The position numbers were made by a program, and so were the translations under genes. The notes below the pieces were generated by a model. The model did not search any database and had not been told where the DNA came from. It worked only from the letters and a program-made list of their open reading frames with translations. A stretch of DNA of 20,990 bases from JBHGAV01 sp041946685 (GTDB lineage Bacteria; Acidobacteriota; Terriglobia; Bryobacterales; Bryobacteraceae), in the NCBI GenBank assembly GCA_041946685.1, contig JBHGAV010000086.1, positions 1 to 20,990 on the forward strand. Reading direction: 5' to 3'. This document shows positions 7,836 through 14,751 of this stretch, piece by piece (positions within the stretch are counted from its first letter, which is position 1; each line of letters begins with the position of its first letter).

Positions 7836-7856
7836 AACTGCAACAAAAGGAGCCCA

Positions 7857-8339
7857 TTGGCCGGCACCACGAGCAAGAAAGTTGTGATTCGGCGCTTTGA
7901 CCGAGAGCCGGTCATTGGTTTCGTCAACCCCGGAACGTACCTCCAGCCCGAAGGCGTGGAGGTGATGACGCAGGGAGGCTCGGTCAGTGTCCTACCCTAC
8001 GCGGAAGTAAAAGTCGTTTGTTTTGTTAGAGATTTCTCTGTCGCCGGGGCCGAGGCCGGACCCCGCATCTTCCAGGCGCGCCCCAAGAACGAGGGCCTCT
8101 GGGTGCGAATGCGGTTCCTGGACGATGAGCAGATGGACGGACTCCTGGTGAACAACCTCCTCCATCTTGAACCCTACGGCTTCAGCGTGGTCCCTCCCAA
8201 CCCGTCGGCCAGCAACCAGCGGCTGTTCGTGCCGAAGGCCGCGCTGCGCGAGTTCCTGGTGCTGGCCGTGGTGGGCAGCCCGTTGCGCCCCGGCAGGCGC
8301 AAGCCCGCGTCCAAGGAGCAGATGGAGATGTTCGAGTAG
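7857..8339 (+). CDS. DUF6982-like conserved protein
   Basis: A 160-residue soluble protein of unknown function. Blocks such as KKVVIRRFDREPVIGFVNPG, VEVMTQGGSVSVLPYAEVKVVCFVRDF and GLWVRMRFLDDEQMDGLLVNNLLHLEPYGF match, as I remember it, a beta-rich family common in Acidobacteriota and catalogued as DUF6982. The repeated beta-strand pattern around GLLVNNLL and FVPKAALREFLVLAVVG is reminiscent of small beta-barrel (PilZ- or Sm-like) folds, but this is inference. The start is TTG, chosen for the AAAGGAG sequence four bases upstream and because no nearer ATG or GTG preserves the conserved N-terminus. It ends with EQMEMFE. It is divergent from xerD and convergent with the 2H phosphoesterase gene (10-base gap). 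Confidence 0.8.
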   Translation: MAGTTSKKVVIRRFDREPVIGFVNPGTYLQPEGVEVMTQGGSVSVLPYAEVKVVCFVRDFSVAGAEAGPRIFQARPKNEGLWVRMRFLDDEQMDGLLVNNLLHLEPYGFSVVPPNPSASNQRLFVPKAALREFLVLAVVGSPLRPGRRKPASKEQMEMFE

Positions 8340-8349
8340 GGAAAAGCCT

Positions 8350-8895
8350 TCAGCTCCCGAGAGGGTACTCGTCCAGGTCAATCCAGGTGTTGAAGCGCGT
8401 GGCTTGCACGAAGGTGGCGCGATCCACACGAAAGACGCGCGGGTGCGGAAACGCAGCCCAGCGGAGGCGCGCATGCTCGAATACACCGGGCACCTGGGCC
8501 GGGCTGATCCCCTGCGCCAGGGTGACGTGGGGATGGTAGGGGAAGGGCTCGTCGAAATGGGCAGCCCCCTTGTTGAGCGCCTCGTGCATCTTCTGCATGT
8601 CTGCGAATCCCTTGCCCAAGGCTACGTAGATGACGGACGTAATGGTGAAGATCTCGACCTCGTTCAGGTGCAGATCGAAAGGTTCGAAACGGCGCAAGGT
8701 GCCCTCAATCTGCGAGGAAGCGAGGGGCGGCTCATCCAGTTTCCGAGGCACCAGGTGCGTCACATGAGCCCGGAGGCTACAGCCGGGGACGAGCTCCTGC
8801 CGCAGATGGTCGATGAAACCGGCCAGCGGCTCGGGCAGGTAGGTGACCAGCGAGAATAGATTGATACGTTCCCCTGAAGAGGGATCGGAGGACAT
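8350..8895 (-). CDS. 2'-5' RNA ligase / 2H phosphoesterase family protein
   Basis: The 181-residue product carries the two HxT motifs that define the 2H superfamily: HVT at 44-46 (LRAHVTHLVP) and HVT at 123-125 (PYHPHVTLAQ). These place two histidines in one active site for hydrolysis or ligation of 2'-5' or cyclic phosphodiester bonds in RNA or nucleotides. Length and motif spacing of about 79 residues fit the LigT/YjcG-like bacterial group. The true substrate is not predictable. GGGAGG lies directly against the ATG, an unusually tight spacing. The upstream gene on the same strand ends 10 bases before it, so the two are probably co-transcribed. Confidence 0.85.
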   Translation of the reverse strand: MSSDPSSGERINLFSLVTYLPEPLAGFIDHLRQELVPGCSLRAHVTHLVPRKLDEPPLASSQIEGTLRRFEPFDLHLNEVEIFTITSVIYVALGKGFADMQKMHEALNKGAAHFDEPFPYHPHVTLAQGISPAQVPGVFEHARLRWAAFPHPRVFRVDRATFVQATRFNTWIDLDEYPLGS

Positions 8896-8905
8896 CCTCC
8901 CTATT

Positions 8906-9187
8906 CTATCCGTTCACAGCCTCCGGCAGGACCCAGCGGGCCTCTTCAAAGCCCACGTACTTGCAGATGTAGAGGGCACCGTCCTCACGCTCGAGCAGAT
9001 CCCCCACCTGAATGGGGCTCTCGGAGCTGCGCAGAATGGTCCAGGCGGCGTACTCGCCCGGCGCTTGGATGGCGCCGCCTTCGGTGTAGTCCCTGGTCTT
9101 CACGGAGGTCACGCCGCTGGAGTGCGGCGCCCATCGGAACTGCTGCCGCTGCGTCTCCCTGAGCCGATGAATGCGATAGGCGGGCAT
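8906..9187 (-). CDS. Small conserved-looking hypothetical protein
   Basis: A 93-residue protein starting MPAYRIHRLRET. The middle part (GEYAAWTILRSSESPIQVGDLLEREDGALYICKYVGFEEARW) has a beta-rich, SH3-like look, with a GDLLE turn and an aromatic strand. No signal peptide, membrane helix or cysteine motif is present. It is the first gene of a two-gene minus-strand unit with the 2H phosphoesterase. I believe similar small proteins occur in Acidobacteriota but cannot name the family. Confidence 0.7.
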   Translation of the reverse strand: MPAYRIHRLRETQRQQFRWAPHSSGVTSVKTRDYTEGGAIQAPGEYAAWTILRSSESPIQVGDLLEREDGALYICKYVGFEEARWVLPEAVNG

Positions 9188-9285
9188 AACCCACTATTTT
9201 CCCTCAAAACATTCCGAATGCAATCCGTTTTTCAACGGGGACGGCCCCCCGCCCGGAATTCTGGCACAATAGGAGTCGCGAAGCC

Positions 9286-10497
9286 ATGAAGAAACTGCTG
9301 GTGGTGTTGCTGGCAGGGCTGATCGTCGCAGCGGGGTTGTTGCTCTACCGCGAGCGGAACCGCCCGCCCGAGGTCCCTTTTGCCAGGGCAGTCAGGGAAA
9401 CGCTGGTCAGCGCGCTGGTAACCAACGGGAAGGTCGAGCCCGTCGAATGGTTGGCTGCGCTGGCCGAGCGGGCAGGGGTGGTGGAGGTCTTCAGGGCCGA
9501 GCGGGGGCGGCGGGTCAGCCGGGGCGACGTGCTCTTGGAGCTTGATGCCGCGGAGGCCAGGACCGAACTTGCCGCCGCGGAGGCGCGAGTTGCCGAAGCC
9601 CGGGCCGCGCTGCAGCTCTTTGAACGAGGCGGCCGGGCGGCGGAGTTGGCCGGGCTGGAAGGAGACCGGGAGCGGGCCAGGATGGAGCTTGAGGCTGCGC
9701 GCAAGGACCATGCGTCGCTGGAGCGGCTGGCCGCGAGGCAGGCGGCCACTAGGCAGGAGGTGGACGAGGCCGCCCGCCGCATGGAGAGCGCGGAACTGAG
9801 GCTTCGGGATCTTGCCAAACGCGCCTCGGCGCTGGCCGATCCCTCAGACAGGGCTGCGGCGGAGGCCCGGCTGCGCGAGGCGGAGACCGCCGTGGAGTTG
9901 GCCCGCCGGCGCCTGGAGAAGGCCGTAGTTCGAGCGCCAGCCTCCGGGGTGATCTATGAGACGCAGGCGCGGCCCGGCTCCTTCCTGAACCCCGGGGACG
10001 CTATAGCAAAGGTCGGTCGCATCGACCGGGTCCGGGTCCGGGTCTACGTGGACGAGCCGGAACTGGGGCGGGTGGCCCCCGGGATGTCCGTCACGATCAC
10101 ATGGGACGGGTTGCAGGGGCGGCGGTGGCAAGGCACGGTGGAGCGTATGCCGGCCGAGATCACGGCGCTGGGAACGCGGCAGGTGGGTGAGGTGGTCTGC
10201 GCGATCGACAACCCCGGAAGCGAACTATTGCCGGGGGCGAACGTAAACGCGGAGATACGCTCGCGCGTGGCGGACAATGCGCTGTCCATCCCCAGGGAGG
10301 CGCTTCGCCGCCGGGGCGATGACGCGGGTGTGCTTCTGCTTCAGGGGGGCCGGGTGGCATGGCGGAAGATCCGGACGGGGATTTCCAGCGTAACGCGAAC
10401 CGAAGTCCTGGAGGGCCTCGCCGAGGGAGATGCGGTGGCCCTTCCCACCGAGACGGCACTCACCGACGGGGCGCCCGTGAGGGCGGTGTTCCGGTAG
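9286..10497 (+). CDS. HlyD/MacA-type efflux periplasmic adaptor protein
   Basis: A 403-residue membrane-fusion protein that would bridge an inner-membrane pump to an outer-membrane channel. Residues 1-20 form a hydrophobic anchor (KKLLVVLLAGLIVAAGLLLY). A biotinyl-lipoyl half-motif follows (RAGVVEVFRAERGRRVSRGDVLLELD, about 62-87), then a long Ala/Glu/Arg-rich coiled-coil hairpin (about 88-208), the second lipoyl half (VVRAPASGVIYETQARPGSFLNPGDAI), a beta-barrel domain and a C-terminal membrane-proximal domain. The coiled coil is highly GC- and alanine-rich. No pump permease, ABC protein or TolC-like gene is adjacent, so this is an orphan adaptor. AGGAG lies about ten bases upstream of the ATG. 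Confidence 0.9.
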   Translation: MKKLLVVLLAGLIVAAGLLLYRERNRPPEVPFARAVRETLVSALVTNGKVEPVEWLAALAERAGVVEVFRAERGRRVSRGDVLLELDAAEARTELAAAEARVAEARAALQLFERGGRAAELAGLEGDRERARMELEAARKDHASLERLAARQAATRQEVDEAARRMESAELRLRDLAKRASALADPSDRAAAEARLREAETAVELARRRLEKAVVRAPASGVIYETQARPGSFLNPGDAIAKVGRIDRVRVRVYVDEPELGRVAPGMSVTITWDGLQGRRWQGTVERMPAEITALGTRQVGEVVCAIDNPGSELLPGANVNAEIRSRVADNALSIPREALRRRGDDAGVLLLQGGRVAWRKIRTGISSVTRTEVLEGLAEGDAVALPTETALTDGAPVRAVFR

Positions 10498-10512
10498 CGG
10501 AACGGGGCGCGC

Positions 10513-11211
10513 TCAGGCTAGGTCGAACAGCAGAATCTCGGCCGGAGTGCGGCCCGTGATCTCCAGGTGCTGTACGTCGCTGACGGCAGCGCCGTCGCCT
10601 TCTTCGAGAGGCGAGCCGTTCAGCGTGATCGATCCCCTCGCCACCTGGACCCAGGCGTGACGGCCCGGCGCGATCGTACGCGCCACGCTCTGGCCGGGCT
10701 CCAGTACGGACGCCAGGACGCAGACATCCTGGCGGATGGAAAGCGCTCCGTCGTCCCCGCCGCCCGAGGCGATCACGCGCAGCCGCCCGCGCTTCTCCTC
10801 GACCGGGAACCGGCGCTGCTCGTAGCCAGGCTCCAGACCCTTGCTGTCCGGCTTGATCCAGATTTGGAGAAAATGCGCCGGCTCGACAGGCGAATCGTTG
10901 AATTCGCTGTGTGCGATGCCCGCGCCGGCACGCATGCGCTGAACTTCGCCCGACCCGAGAGTGGAGCCCGTCCCGGTGTTGTCCTTGTGGGCGAGCCGCC
11001 CCTCCAGCACGTAGGTCAGGATCTCCATGTCCCGGTGCGCGTGGGTCGGAAAGCCCGCGCCCGGAGCCACACGGTCGTCGTTGATCACGCGCAGGCTGCG
11101 GAAGCCCATATACCGCGGGTCGTAATAGCGGTCAAAAGAGAAGCTGTGACGGCTGTCCAGCCAGTCAAGGCGGGTGACGCCGCGGTCTCCGGCGCGCCGG
11201 AAGTGAATCAT
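10513..11211 (-). CDS. Pirin family bicupin (YhhW-like quercetinase)
   Basis: A 232-residue bicupin of the pirin family. The metal ligands are all visible: His57 and His59 (FPTHAHRDMEILTYVLEG), His101 and Glu103 (GIAHSEFN). These are the same residue numbers as in E. coli YhhW, a quercetin 2,3-dioxygenase. The N-terminal DSRHSFSFDRYYDPRYMGFRSLRV and the GEVQRMRAGAGIAHSE block are typical. The second cupin (about 145-232) lacks metal ligands, as usual. It is probably cytoplasmic; the physiological substrate in soil bacteria is uncertain. It follows the tlpA-like gene by 36 bases on the same strand, so they may share a transcript. Confidence 0.92.
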   Translation of the reverse strand: MIHFRRAGDRGVTRLDWLDSRHSFSFDRYYDPRYMGFRSLRVINDDRVAPGAGFPTHAHRDMEILTYVLEGRLAHKDNTGTGSTLGSGEVQRMRAGAGIAHSEFNDSPVEPAHFLQIWIKPDSKGLEPGYEQRRFPVEEKRGRLRVIASGGGDDGALSIRQDVCVLASVLEPGQSVARTIAPGRHAWVQVARGSITLNGSPLEEGDGAAVSDVQHLEITGRTPAEILLFDLA

Positions 11212-11247
11212 GCCAATCCCCCGGGCCGGACAGATCGCGCCCGGCCC

Positions 11248-11769
11248 TTACAACAATGATTGGATGCTGCGAACAAGATTTTCGTCGGTCCAAATTGCCG
11301 GCCCAATGTGCTTTTGCACCACCCTGCCGCGCGCATCGATGACGTAGGTTTCGGGGAACTTGAAGGTGCCGTATTCGGCGCTGATCGCGGCGGCCGGGTC
11401 GCGGGCGGTCAGGAAGGACACTTTGGCTTTCCGGAGAAACTCGCGGTAGGCGCGCTCGTCGGTATCCACGCTCACTCCCAACACCACCACGCCCGAAGAG
11501 GCGAGCCGGCGCTGAAACTCATCCAGCGAGGGCATCTCCTCCACGCAGGGCGGGCACCAGGTGGCCCAGAAGTTCAGGACCAGGAGCCGCCCCCCGAATT
11601 CGGAGCGCGAAACCTGCCGCCCGCTGTCCGTGGTGATGCTGAAATTGGGTGCGCGGTCGCCGACGCCAACGACTTTGTCGCGCATGGCATCGAAGATGGC
11701 GCCCGCCAGCAGCAACAGCAAGAGAACAATGGAGCCCTGGAGCACTCGTTCCGTTTTGTTTGCCGTCAT
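11248..11769 (-). CDS. TlpA/ResA-like membrane-anchored thioredoxin
   Basis: A 173-residue thiol-disulfide oxidoreductase. An N-terminal helix (about 11-26, GSIVLLLLLLAGAIFD) anchors it, with the thioredoxin domain outside the cytoplasm. The active site WCPPC has Cys72 and Cys75, within LNFWATWCPPCVEEMPSL. The cis-proline region is FPETYVID. The domain carries the extra GxxAPNFSITTDSG beta-strand typical of TlpA/ResA proteins, which reduce cytochrome c or other exported disulfides. No cytochrome maturation gene is adjacent. Its start lies 30 bases from the divergent PTPS gene, with the plus-strand -35 element inside its first codons. Confidence 0.9.
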   Translation of the reverse strand: MTANKTERVLQGSIVLLLLLLAGAIFDAMRDKVVGVGDRAPNFSITTDSGRQVSRSEFGGRLLVLNFWATWCPPCVEEMPSLDEFQRRLASSGVVVLGVSVDTDERAYREFLRKAKVSFLTARDPAAAISAEYGTFKFPETYVIDARGRVVQKHIGPAIWTDENLVRSIQSLL

Positions 11770-11785
11770 CCCGTCTCGCTATAAT
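11756..11785 (+). promoter_or_regulatory. Promoter of the pterin/pduS-pduT gene string
   Basis: A perfect TATAAT (11780-11785) is preceded 18 bases upstream by TTGTTT (11756-11761). Transcription from about 11792 would leave only some 8 bases before the ATG at 11800, and no Shine-Dalgarno is seen, so the first gene is likely leaderless or nearly so. The -35 lies within the start of the divergent tlpA-like gene. On the other strand the same bases read TAGAAT, a possible -10 for that gene. Confidence 0.5.
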
Positions 11786-11799
11786 TCTAGAGTATCCCT

Positions 11800-12216
11800 A
11801 TGCTGGTCACACGAAGGACCGTCTTTTCCGCGTCCCACGTGTGCCGCAACCCGGCGCTGTCCGATCAGGAGAACGAAGCCGTGTACGGGCCGGAGTCCCG
11901 TCCACACGGCCACGGCCATGACTTCGTTCTGGAGGTAACGCTCGAAGGCGAACCGAACCCGGTGACGGGGATGGTCTACGATCTGAAGCGGCTGAAGAAC
12001 GTTCTGGAGCGTGAGATCGTCGGGCGCTTCGATCATCGGTTCCTCAACTCCGAGGTGGAGCCGTTCGACCGTGTGATACCAACCGTGGAGAACATGGCAG
12101 TCGAGATCTGGAAGCGTCTGGAGCCCTGTTTCCAGGAGCCGGGCGTCAGGTTGCACTCGCTGCGGCTGCGGGAGACGGAGGATCTGTGGGTGCGCCTGGA
12201 GAGAGACGGCGAGTGA
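11800..12216 (+). CDS. 6-pyruvoyl-tetrahydropterin synthase paralogue with Glu in place of the catalytic Cys
   Basis: A 138-residue member of the PTPS/QueD family, which acts on 7,8-dihydroneopterin triphosphate. Zinc-binding histidines are His13 (FSASHVCR), His38 and His40 (RPHGHGHDF). Aligned with mammalian PTPS (KCNNPNGHGH), the nucleophile cysteine position is Glu32 (YGPESRPHGHGH), while the Asp78-His79 pair (FDHRFLN) is kept. In the PTPS-III group of the family a glutamate near this position lets the enzyme make 6-hydroxymethyl-dihydropterin and replace FolB in folate synthesis. The same role is possible here, though the loop length is that of the eukaryote-like type. ENMAVEIW and the final RETED segment complete the fold. 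The next gene overlaps by GTGA. Confidence 0.88.
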   Translation: MLVTRRTVFSASHVCRNPALSDQENEAVYGPESRPHGHGHDFVLEVTLEGEPNPVTGMVYDLKRLKNVLEREIVGRFDHRFLNSEVEPFDRVIPTVENMAVEIWKRLEPCFQEPGVRLHSLRLRETEDLWVRLERDGE

Positions 12217-12641
12217 TCTGCCTGACCCGCCGCTACGGCTTCCCTGCGTCCCACCGGCTGCACGCGGCCGCCCTGACGGACCGGCAGAACGCCGAGTTGT
12301 ACGGCAAGTGCAACAACCCCGGGGGCCACGGGCACAATTACGTGCTGGAGGTAAGCGTACGCGGTCGGTTGGACGAGAGTACGGGCCGGGTGGTCGCCGT
12401 GGCAAAGCTGGACAGACTGGTGGAGGACCGGGTTCTATCCCGGCTGAGGTACAGGGACCTCAACCGGGAAGCGGCCGATCTGGCGGGAGCGGTGCCCACG
12501 ACGGAGAACCTGGCGCTGGGAATCCGGGAGGCGCTGCTGGAGGGCTGGGTCGAAGCCTTTCCGGAGGGCAGGCCGGCGTTGGATTCGGTGAGGGTGCACG
12601 AGACGCGCAAGAATGTGTTTGAAGCGCCGGTAAGGACATGA
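12213..12641 (+). CDS. 6-pyruvoyl-tetrahydropterin synthase paralogue with altered Asp-His pair
   Basis: A 142-residue PTPS family protein started by a GTG that overlaps the preceding stop (GTGA); nine further upstream codons are open but lie inside the previous gene. The zinc site (His14 in FPASHRLH, His39 and His41 in GGHGHNY) and the catalytic Cys33 (YGKCNNPGGHGHNY) match mammalian PTPS closely. However, the Asp-His of the catalytic triad, normally LDHKNLD, reads LRYRDLN here, so Arg and Tyr stand where the acid and base should be. The codons are agg and tac, with intact reading frame on both sides. The C-terminal glutamate motif VHETRKN is kept. It may be inactive, altered in specificity, or work together with the first paralogue. 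It is coupled to the folE remnant by an ATGA overlap. Confidence 0.88.
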   Translation: MICLTRRYGFPASHRLHAAALTDRQNAELYGKCNNPGGHGHNYVLEVSVRGRLDESTGRVVAVAKLDRLVEDRVLSRLRYRDLNREAADLAGAVPTTENLALGIREALLEGWVEAFPEGRPALDSVRVHETRKNVFEAPVRT

Positions 12642-13041
12642 GGAAACCAAGAGCGGTGGTGAAGGTGATGACGCCTCGGCCGCGGGGCCGGGAACTGGAA
12701 ACGCACCTCAGGAAGGTGATTCAGGACCTGGGAGAGGACCCCGGCCGGGAGGGCCTGCTGAAGACCCCGGAGCGGGCGGGGCAGGCGCTGGAGTTTCTCA
12801 CCAGCGGCTACGGCATGAGCATCGAGAAGATCCTGAACGGCGCGCTGTTCAGCGTGAAGTACGACGAGATGGTCATCGTCAAGGACATCGAGTTCTTCAG
12901 CCTGTGCGAGCAATGATGCGAGGGGTGGAGAAGCAGCACTCCGGTGCGGTAACAAGCGCCATGCTGGGGGCCTTCCGCAGCCACAAGGAGACCCGGGACG
13001 AGTTCCTGTCGCTGGTCTCGCACACGTCGCTGTCCTTCTGA
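12638..13041 (+). pseudogene. folE: GTP cyclohydrolase I with internal deletion and frameshift
   Basis: Intact FolE converts GTP to 7,8-dihydroneopterin triphosphate, the substrate of the two PTPS genes upstream. Bases 12638-12913 encode a good FolE N-terminus (GEDPGREGLLKTPERAG, YDEMVIVKDIEFFSLCE) and then meet TGA at 12914. In the +2 frame, bases 12913-13041 encode the family C-terminus (MMRGVEKQHSGAVTSAMLG, TRDEFLSLV). The roughly 70 residues that normally join FSLCE to MMMRGVEKQHS are absent. These include the His-His-Leu-Leu-Pro zinc/catalytic segment, the SKI/RxxxxFA helix and the second zinc cysteine. The loss is about 210 bases and not a multiple of three. The product (92 residues) cannot be an active cyclohydrolase. 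The ends are well preserved, so the event is recent or an assembly error. An ATGA overlap couples it to the upstream gene. Confidence 0.88.
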
Positions 13042-13077
13042 GACGGCTTCGTACCCCCGTGTTAGGATGAGGGCTTG

Positions 13078-13437
13078 ATGATAGAGAACTTCCGGCACTT
13101 CAGCGCCGGACCGGACCCTTCGGGGCGCCGATGGCAGGTGGACCTGATGTGGCTCCAGACCGCCGTCGCCATCCGCCATAGCGATTCGATCGACGTCAAG
13201 TTCCTCCTCAGCGACGGCAACACGCGTATGGAGAGGGTTGTCTCGTTGCGGCACCCCGACCTTTTGGAACTCAGCCGCTCGACGGGGCGCCCGGTGACCG
13301 ACCCCTGGTGCGCGAGGCTGGCGGCGCGCCACCTGGTCCGCATGGTCGAGACCGGCGAGGACCTGGAGAAGCCGCTCGTGACCGTGGACCGGCGGGACCT
13401 GGCCGAGTACGGAGCTGTGGAAGGACCGACGGTATGA
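13078..13437 (+). CDS. Small hypothetical protein coupled to pduS-like gene
   Basis: A 119-residue soluble protein of unrecognised family. The start is ATG 13078 with GAGGG upstream; a TTG lies directly before it. The first part (DLMWLQTAVAIRHSDSIDVKFLLSDG) looks beta-rich. The second part has a helical segment (PWCARLAARHLVRMVETGEDLEK) and one cysteine. No signal peptide or membrane helix is present. Its stop overlaps the ATG of the pduS-like gene by four bases (ATGA), so its translation is probably coupled to that gene. It lies 36 bases after the folE remnant. A role as an accessory protein of the PduS/PduT pair is only inferred from position. Confidence 0.72.
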   Translation: MIENFRHFSAGPDPSGRRWQVDLMWLQTAVAIRHSDSIDVKFLLSDGNTRMERVVSLRHPDLLELSRSTGRPVTDPWCARLAARHLVRMVETGEDLEKPLVTVDRRDLAEYGAVEGPTV

Positions 13438-14747
13438 GCCTGGCCGAAAGGCTACGGGAGTGCGGCGTAGTTGGCGCGGGGGGCGCGGGCTTTCCCACCT
13501 CGGTGAAGGCGAAGGCCCAGGTGGAGTTCATCCTGGCCAACGGCGCCGAGTGCGAGCCGCTGCTGCACAAGGACGTCGAGCTGATGCAGCGCTTCCCGGA
13601 GGAGGTTGTGGCCGGGTTGGACCTGATGATGGAGGCAACGAGGGCCAAGCGCGGCAAGTTCGGCGTCAAGGGAAAGAATGTTCGGGCAGTCGAAGCGATC
13701 CGGGCTTGCCTCGATCCTGGGAAGACAGACTTGGTGCTGCTGGGGGACTTCTATCCCTCCGGAGACGAGTTCGAGCTGGTCTATGCTGCCACGGGCCGTT
13801 TGATTCCGCCGGCGGGCATCCCGCTGCAGGTCGGCTGCGTGGTCAACAACGTGGAGACCCTCTACAACGTCCAGCAGGCGGGCAGGGGAGAGCCGGTTGT
13901 GCGGAAGCTGGTCTCGGTCGCGGGAGCCGTGCGCGAGCCCAAGACCTTCTGGGCACCCGTGGGGACGAGCTTCCGGGACCTGATCGAGTTGGCAGGGGGG
14001 ACCACAGTCGGAGACGCCGGAGTTTTCGTGAGCGGCATCATGATGGGACGGTTGACGTTCGACCTGGACGACGTCGTGACCAAGACGATCGCGGGTCTCA
14101 TCGTGCTGCCCAGGGGCCACTACCTGGTCGAGCGCAAGGCGCGGCCGCTCGAGGCCATGCACCGCATCGGCAAATCGGCGTGCGACCAGTGCAGCTACTG
14201 CACCGAGTTCTGCCCGCGCTATCTGCTCGGCTACGACGTCGAGCCGCACAAGGTCATGCGAAGCCTGGGCTTCACCATGGCGGGGAGCGGCCTGTGGAAC
14301 CAGTCCGCCGAACTGTGCTGCGCCTGCGGGTTGTGCACCTTGTTTTCCTGTCCGGAGGACCTGTATCCAAAGGAGGCCTGCGATCGCGCCAAGCAGGACC
14401 TGCGGGCTGCCGGAATCAAGTTCGTGCAGCAGAAACCCGTCGCGGTCCACCCGATGAAGGGGGGGCGGCGCGTGCCGCTGAGCCAGCTCCGGAGACGGCT
14501 GCGGATTGAAGCCTACGAGGGCGAGACCCCGTACCAGGAGCTCGACTACAGGCCGCGCATGGTCCGGATCAAGCTGTCGCAGCACGTGGGCAAGCCAGCC
14601 ACTCCGGTCGTCAAGGCCGGCGAGAAGATCCGGCGCGGAGCGCCCGTCGGCAGGGTGGCCGAAGCGGACCTGGGGGCGGACGTGCACGCGAGCATCGACG
14701 GAACGGTGAGGCAGGTGACGAAAGACTGGGTCGAGATCGAAGCGTGA
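13434..14747 (+). CDS. PduS-like flavin/iron-sulfur oxidoreductase (RnfC-related)
   Basis: A 437-residue homologue of PduS, the NADH-dependent cobalamin reductase and electron carrier of propanediol-utilising microcompartments. It starts like PduS (GVVGAGGAGFPTSVK, with the glycine-rich FMN/NADH-binding region and NGAECEPLLHKD). An SLBB-type region follows (VNNVETLYNV; VAGAVREPKTFWAPVGTSFRD). Two [4Fe-4S] motifs are complete: Cys250, 253, 256, 260 (CDQCSYCTEFCPR) and Cys295, 298, 301, 306. The C-terminal barrel-sandwich domain ends with GADVHASIDGTVRQVTKDWVEI, as in PduS. The start overlaps the previous stop (ATGA). A PduT-like gene follows 4 bases later, the same pairing as in pdu operons. 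It could be related to RnfC, but the neighbour argues for PduS. Confidence 0.92.
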   Translation: MSLAERLRECGVVGAGGAGFPTSVKAKAQVEFILANGAECEPLLHKDVELMQRFPEEVVAGLDLMMEATRAKRGKFGVKGKNVRAVEAIRACLDPGKTDLVLLGDFYPSGDEFELVYAATGRLIPPAGIPLQVGCVVNNVETLYNVQQAGRGEPVVRKLVSVAGAVREPKTFWAPVGTSFRDLIELAGGTTVGDAGVFVSGIMMGRLTFDLDDVVTKTIAGLIVLPRGHYLVERKARPLEAMHRIGKSACDQCSYCTEFCPRYLLGYDVEPHKVMRSLGFTMAGSGLWNQSAELCCACGLCTLFSCPEDLYPKEACDRAKQDLRAAGIKFVQQKPVAVHPMKGGRRVPLSQLRRRLRIEAYEGETPYQELDYRPRMVRIKLSQHVGKPATPVVKAGEKIRRGAPVGRVAEADLGADVHASIDGTVRQVTKDWVEIEA

Positions 14748-14751
14748 GGCC

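Noticed and set aside
9273..9288. TGGCAC-like sequence just upstream of the HlyD-type gene as a sigma-54 promoter
   Set aside because: The TGGCAC element near 9261 has no TTGC-like -12 box at the required spacing.
12638..12916. The folE N-terminal fragment as a short functional gene
   Set aside because: The rest of the family's C-terminus follows at once in another frame, so a broken gene explains the data better than a purposely short protein.
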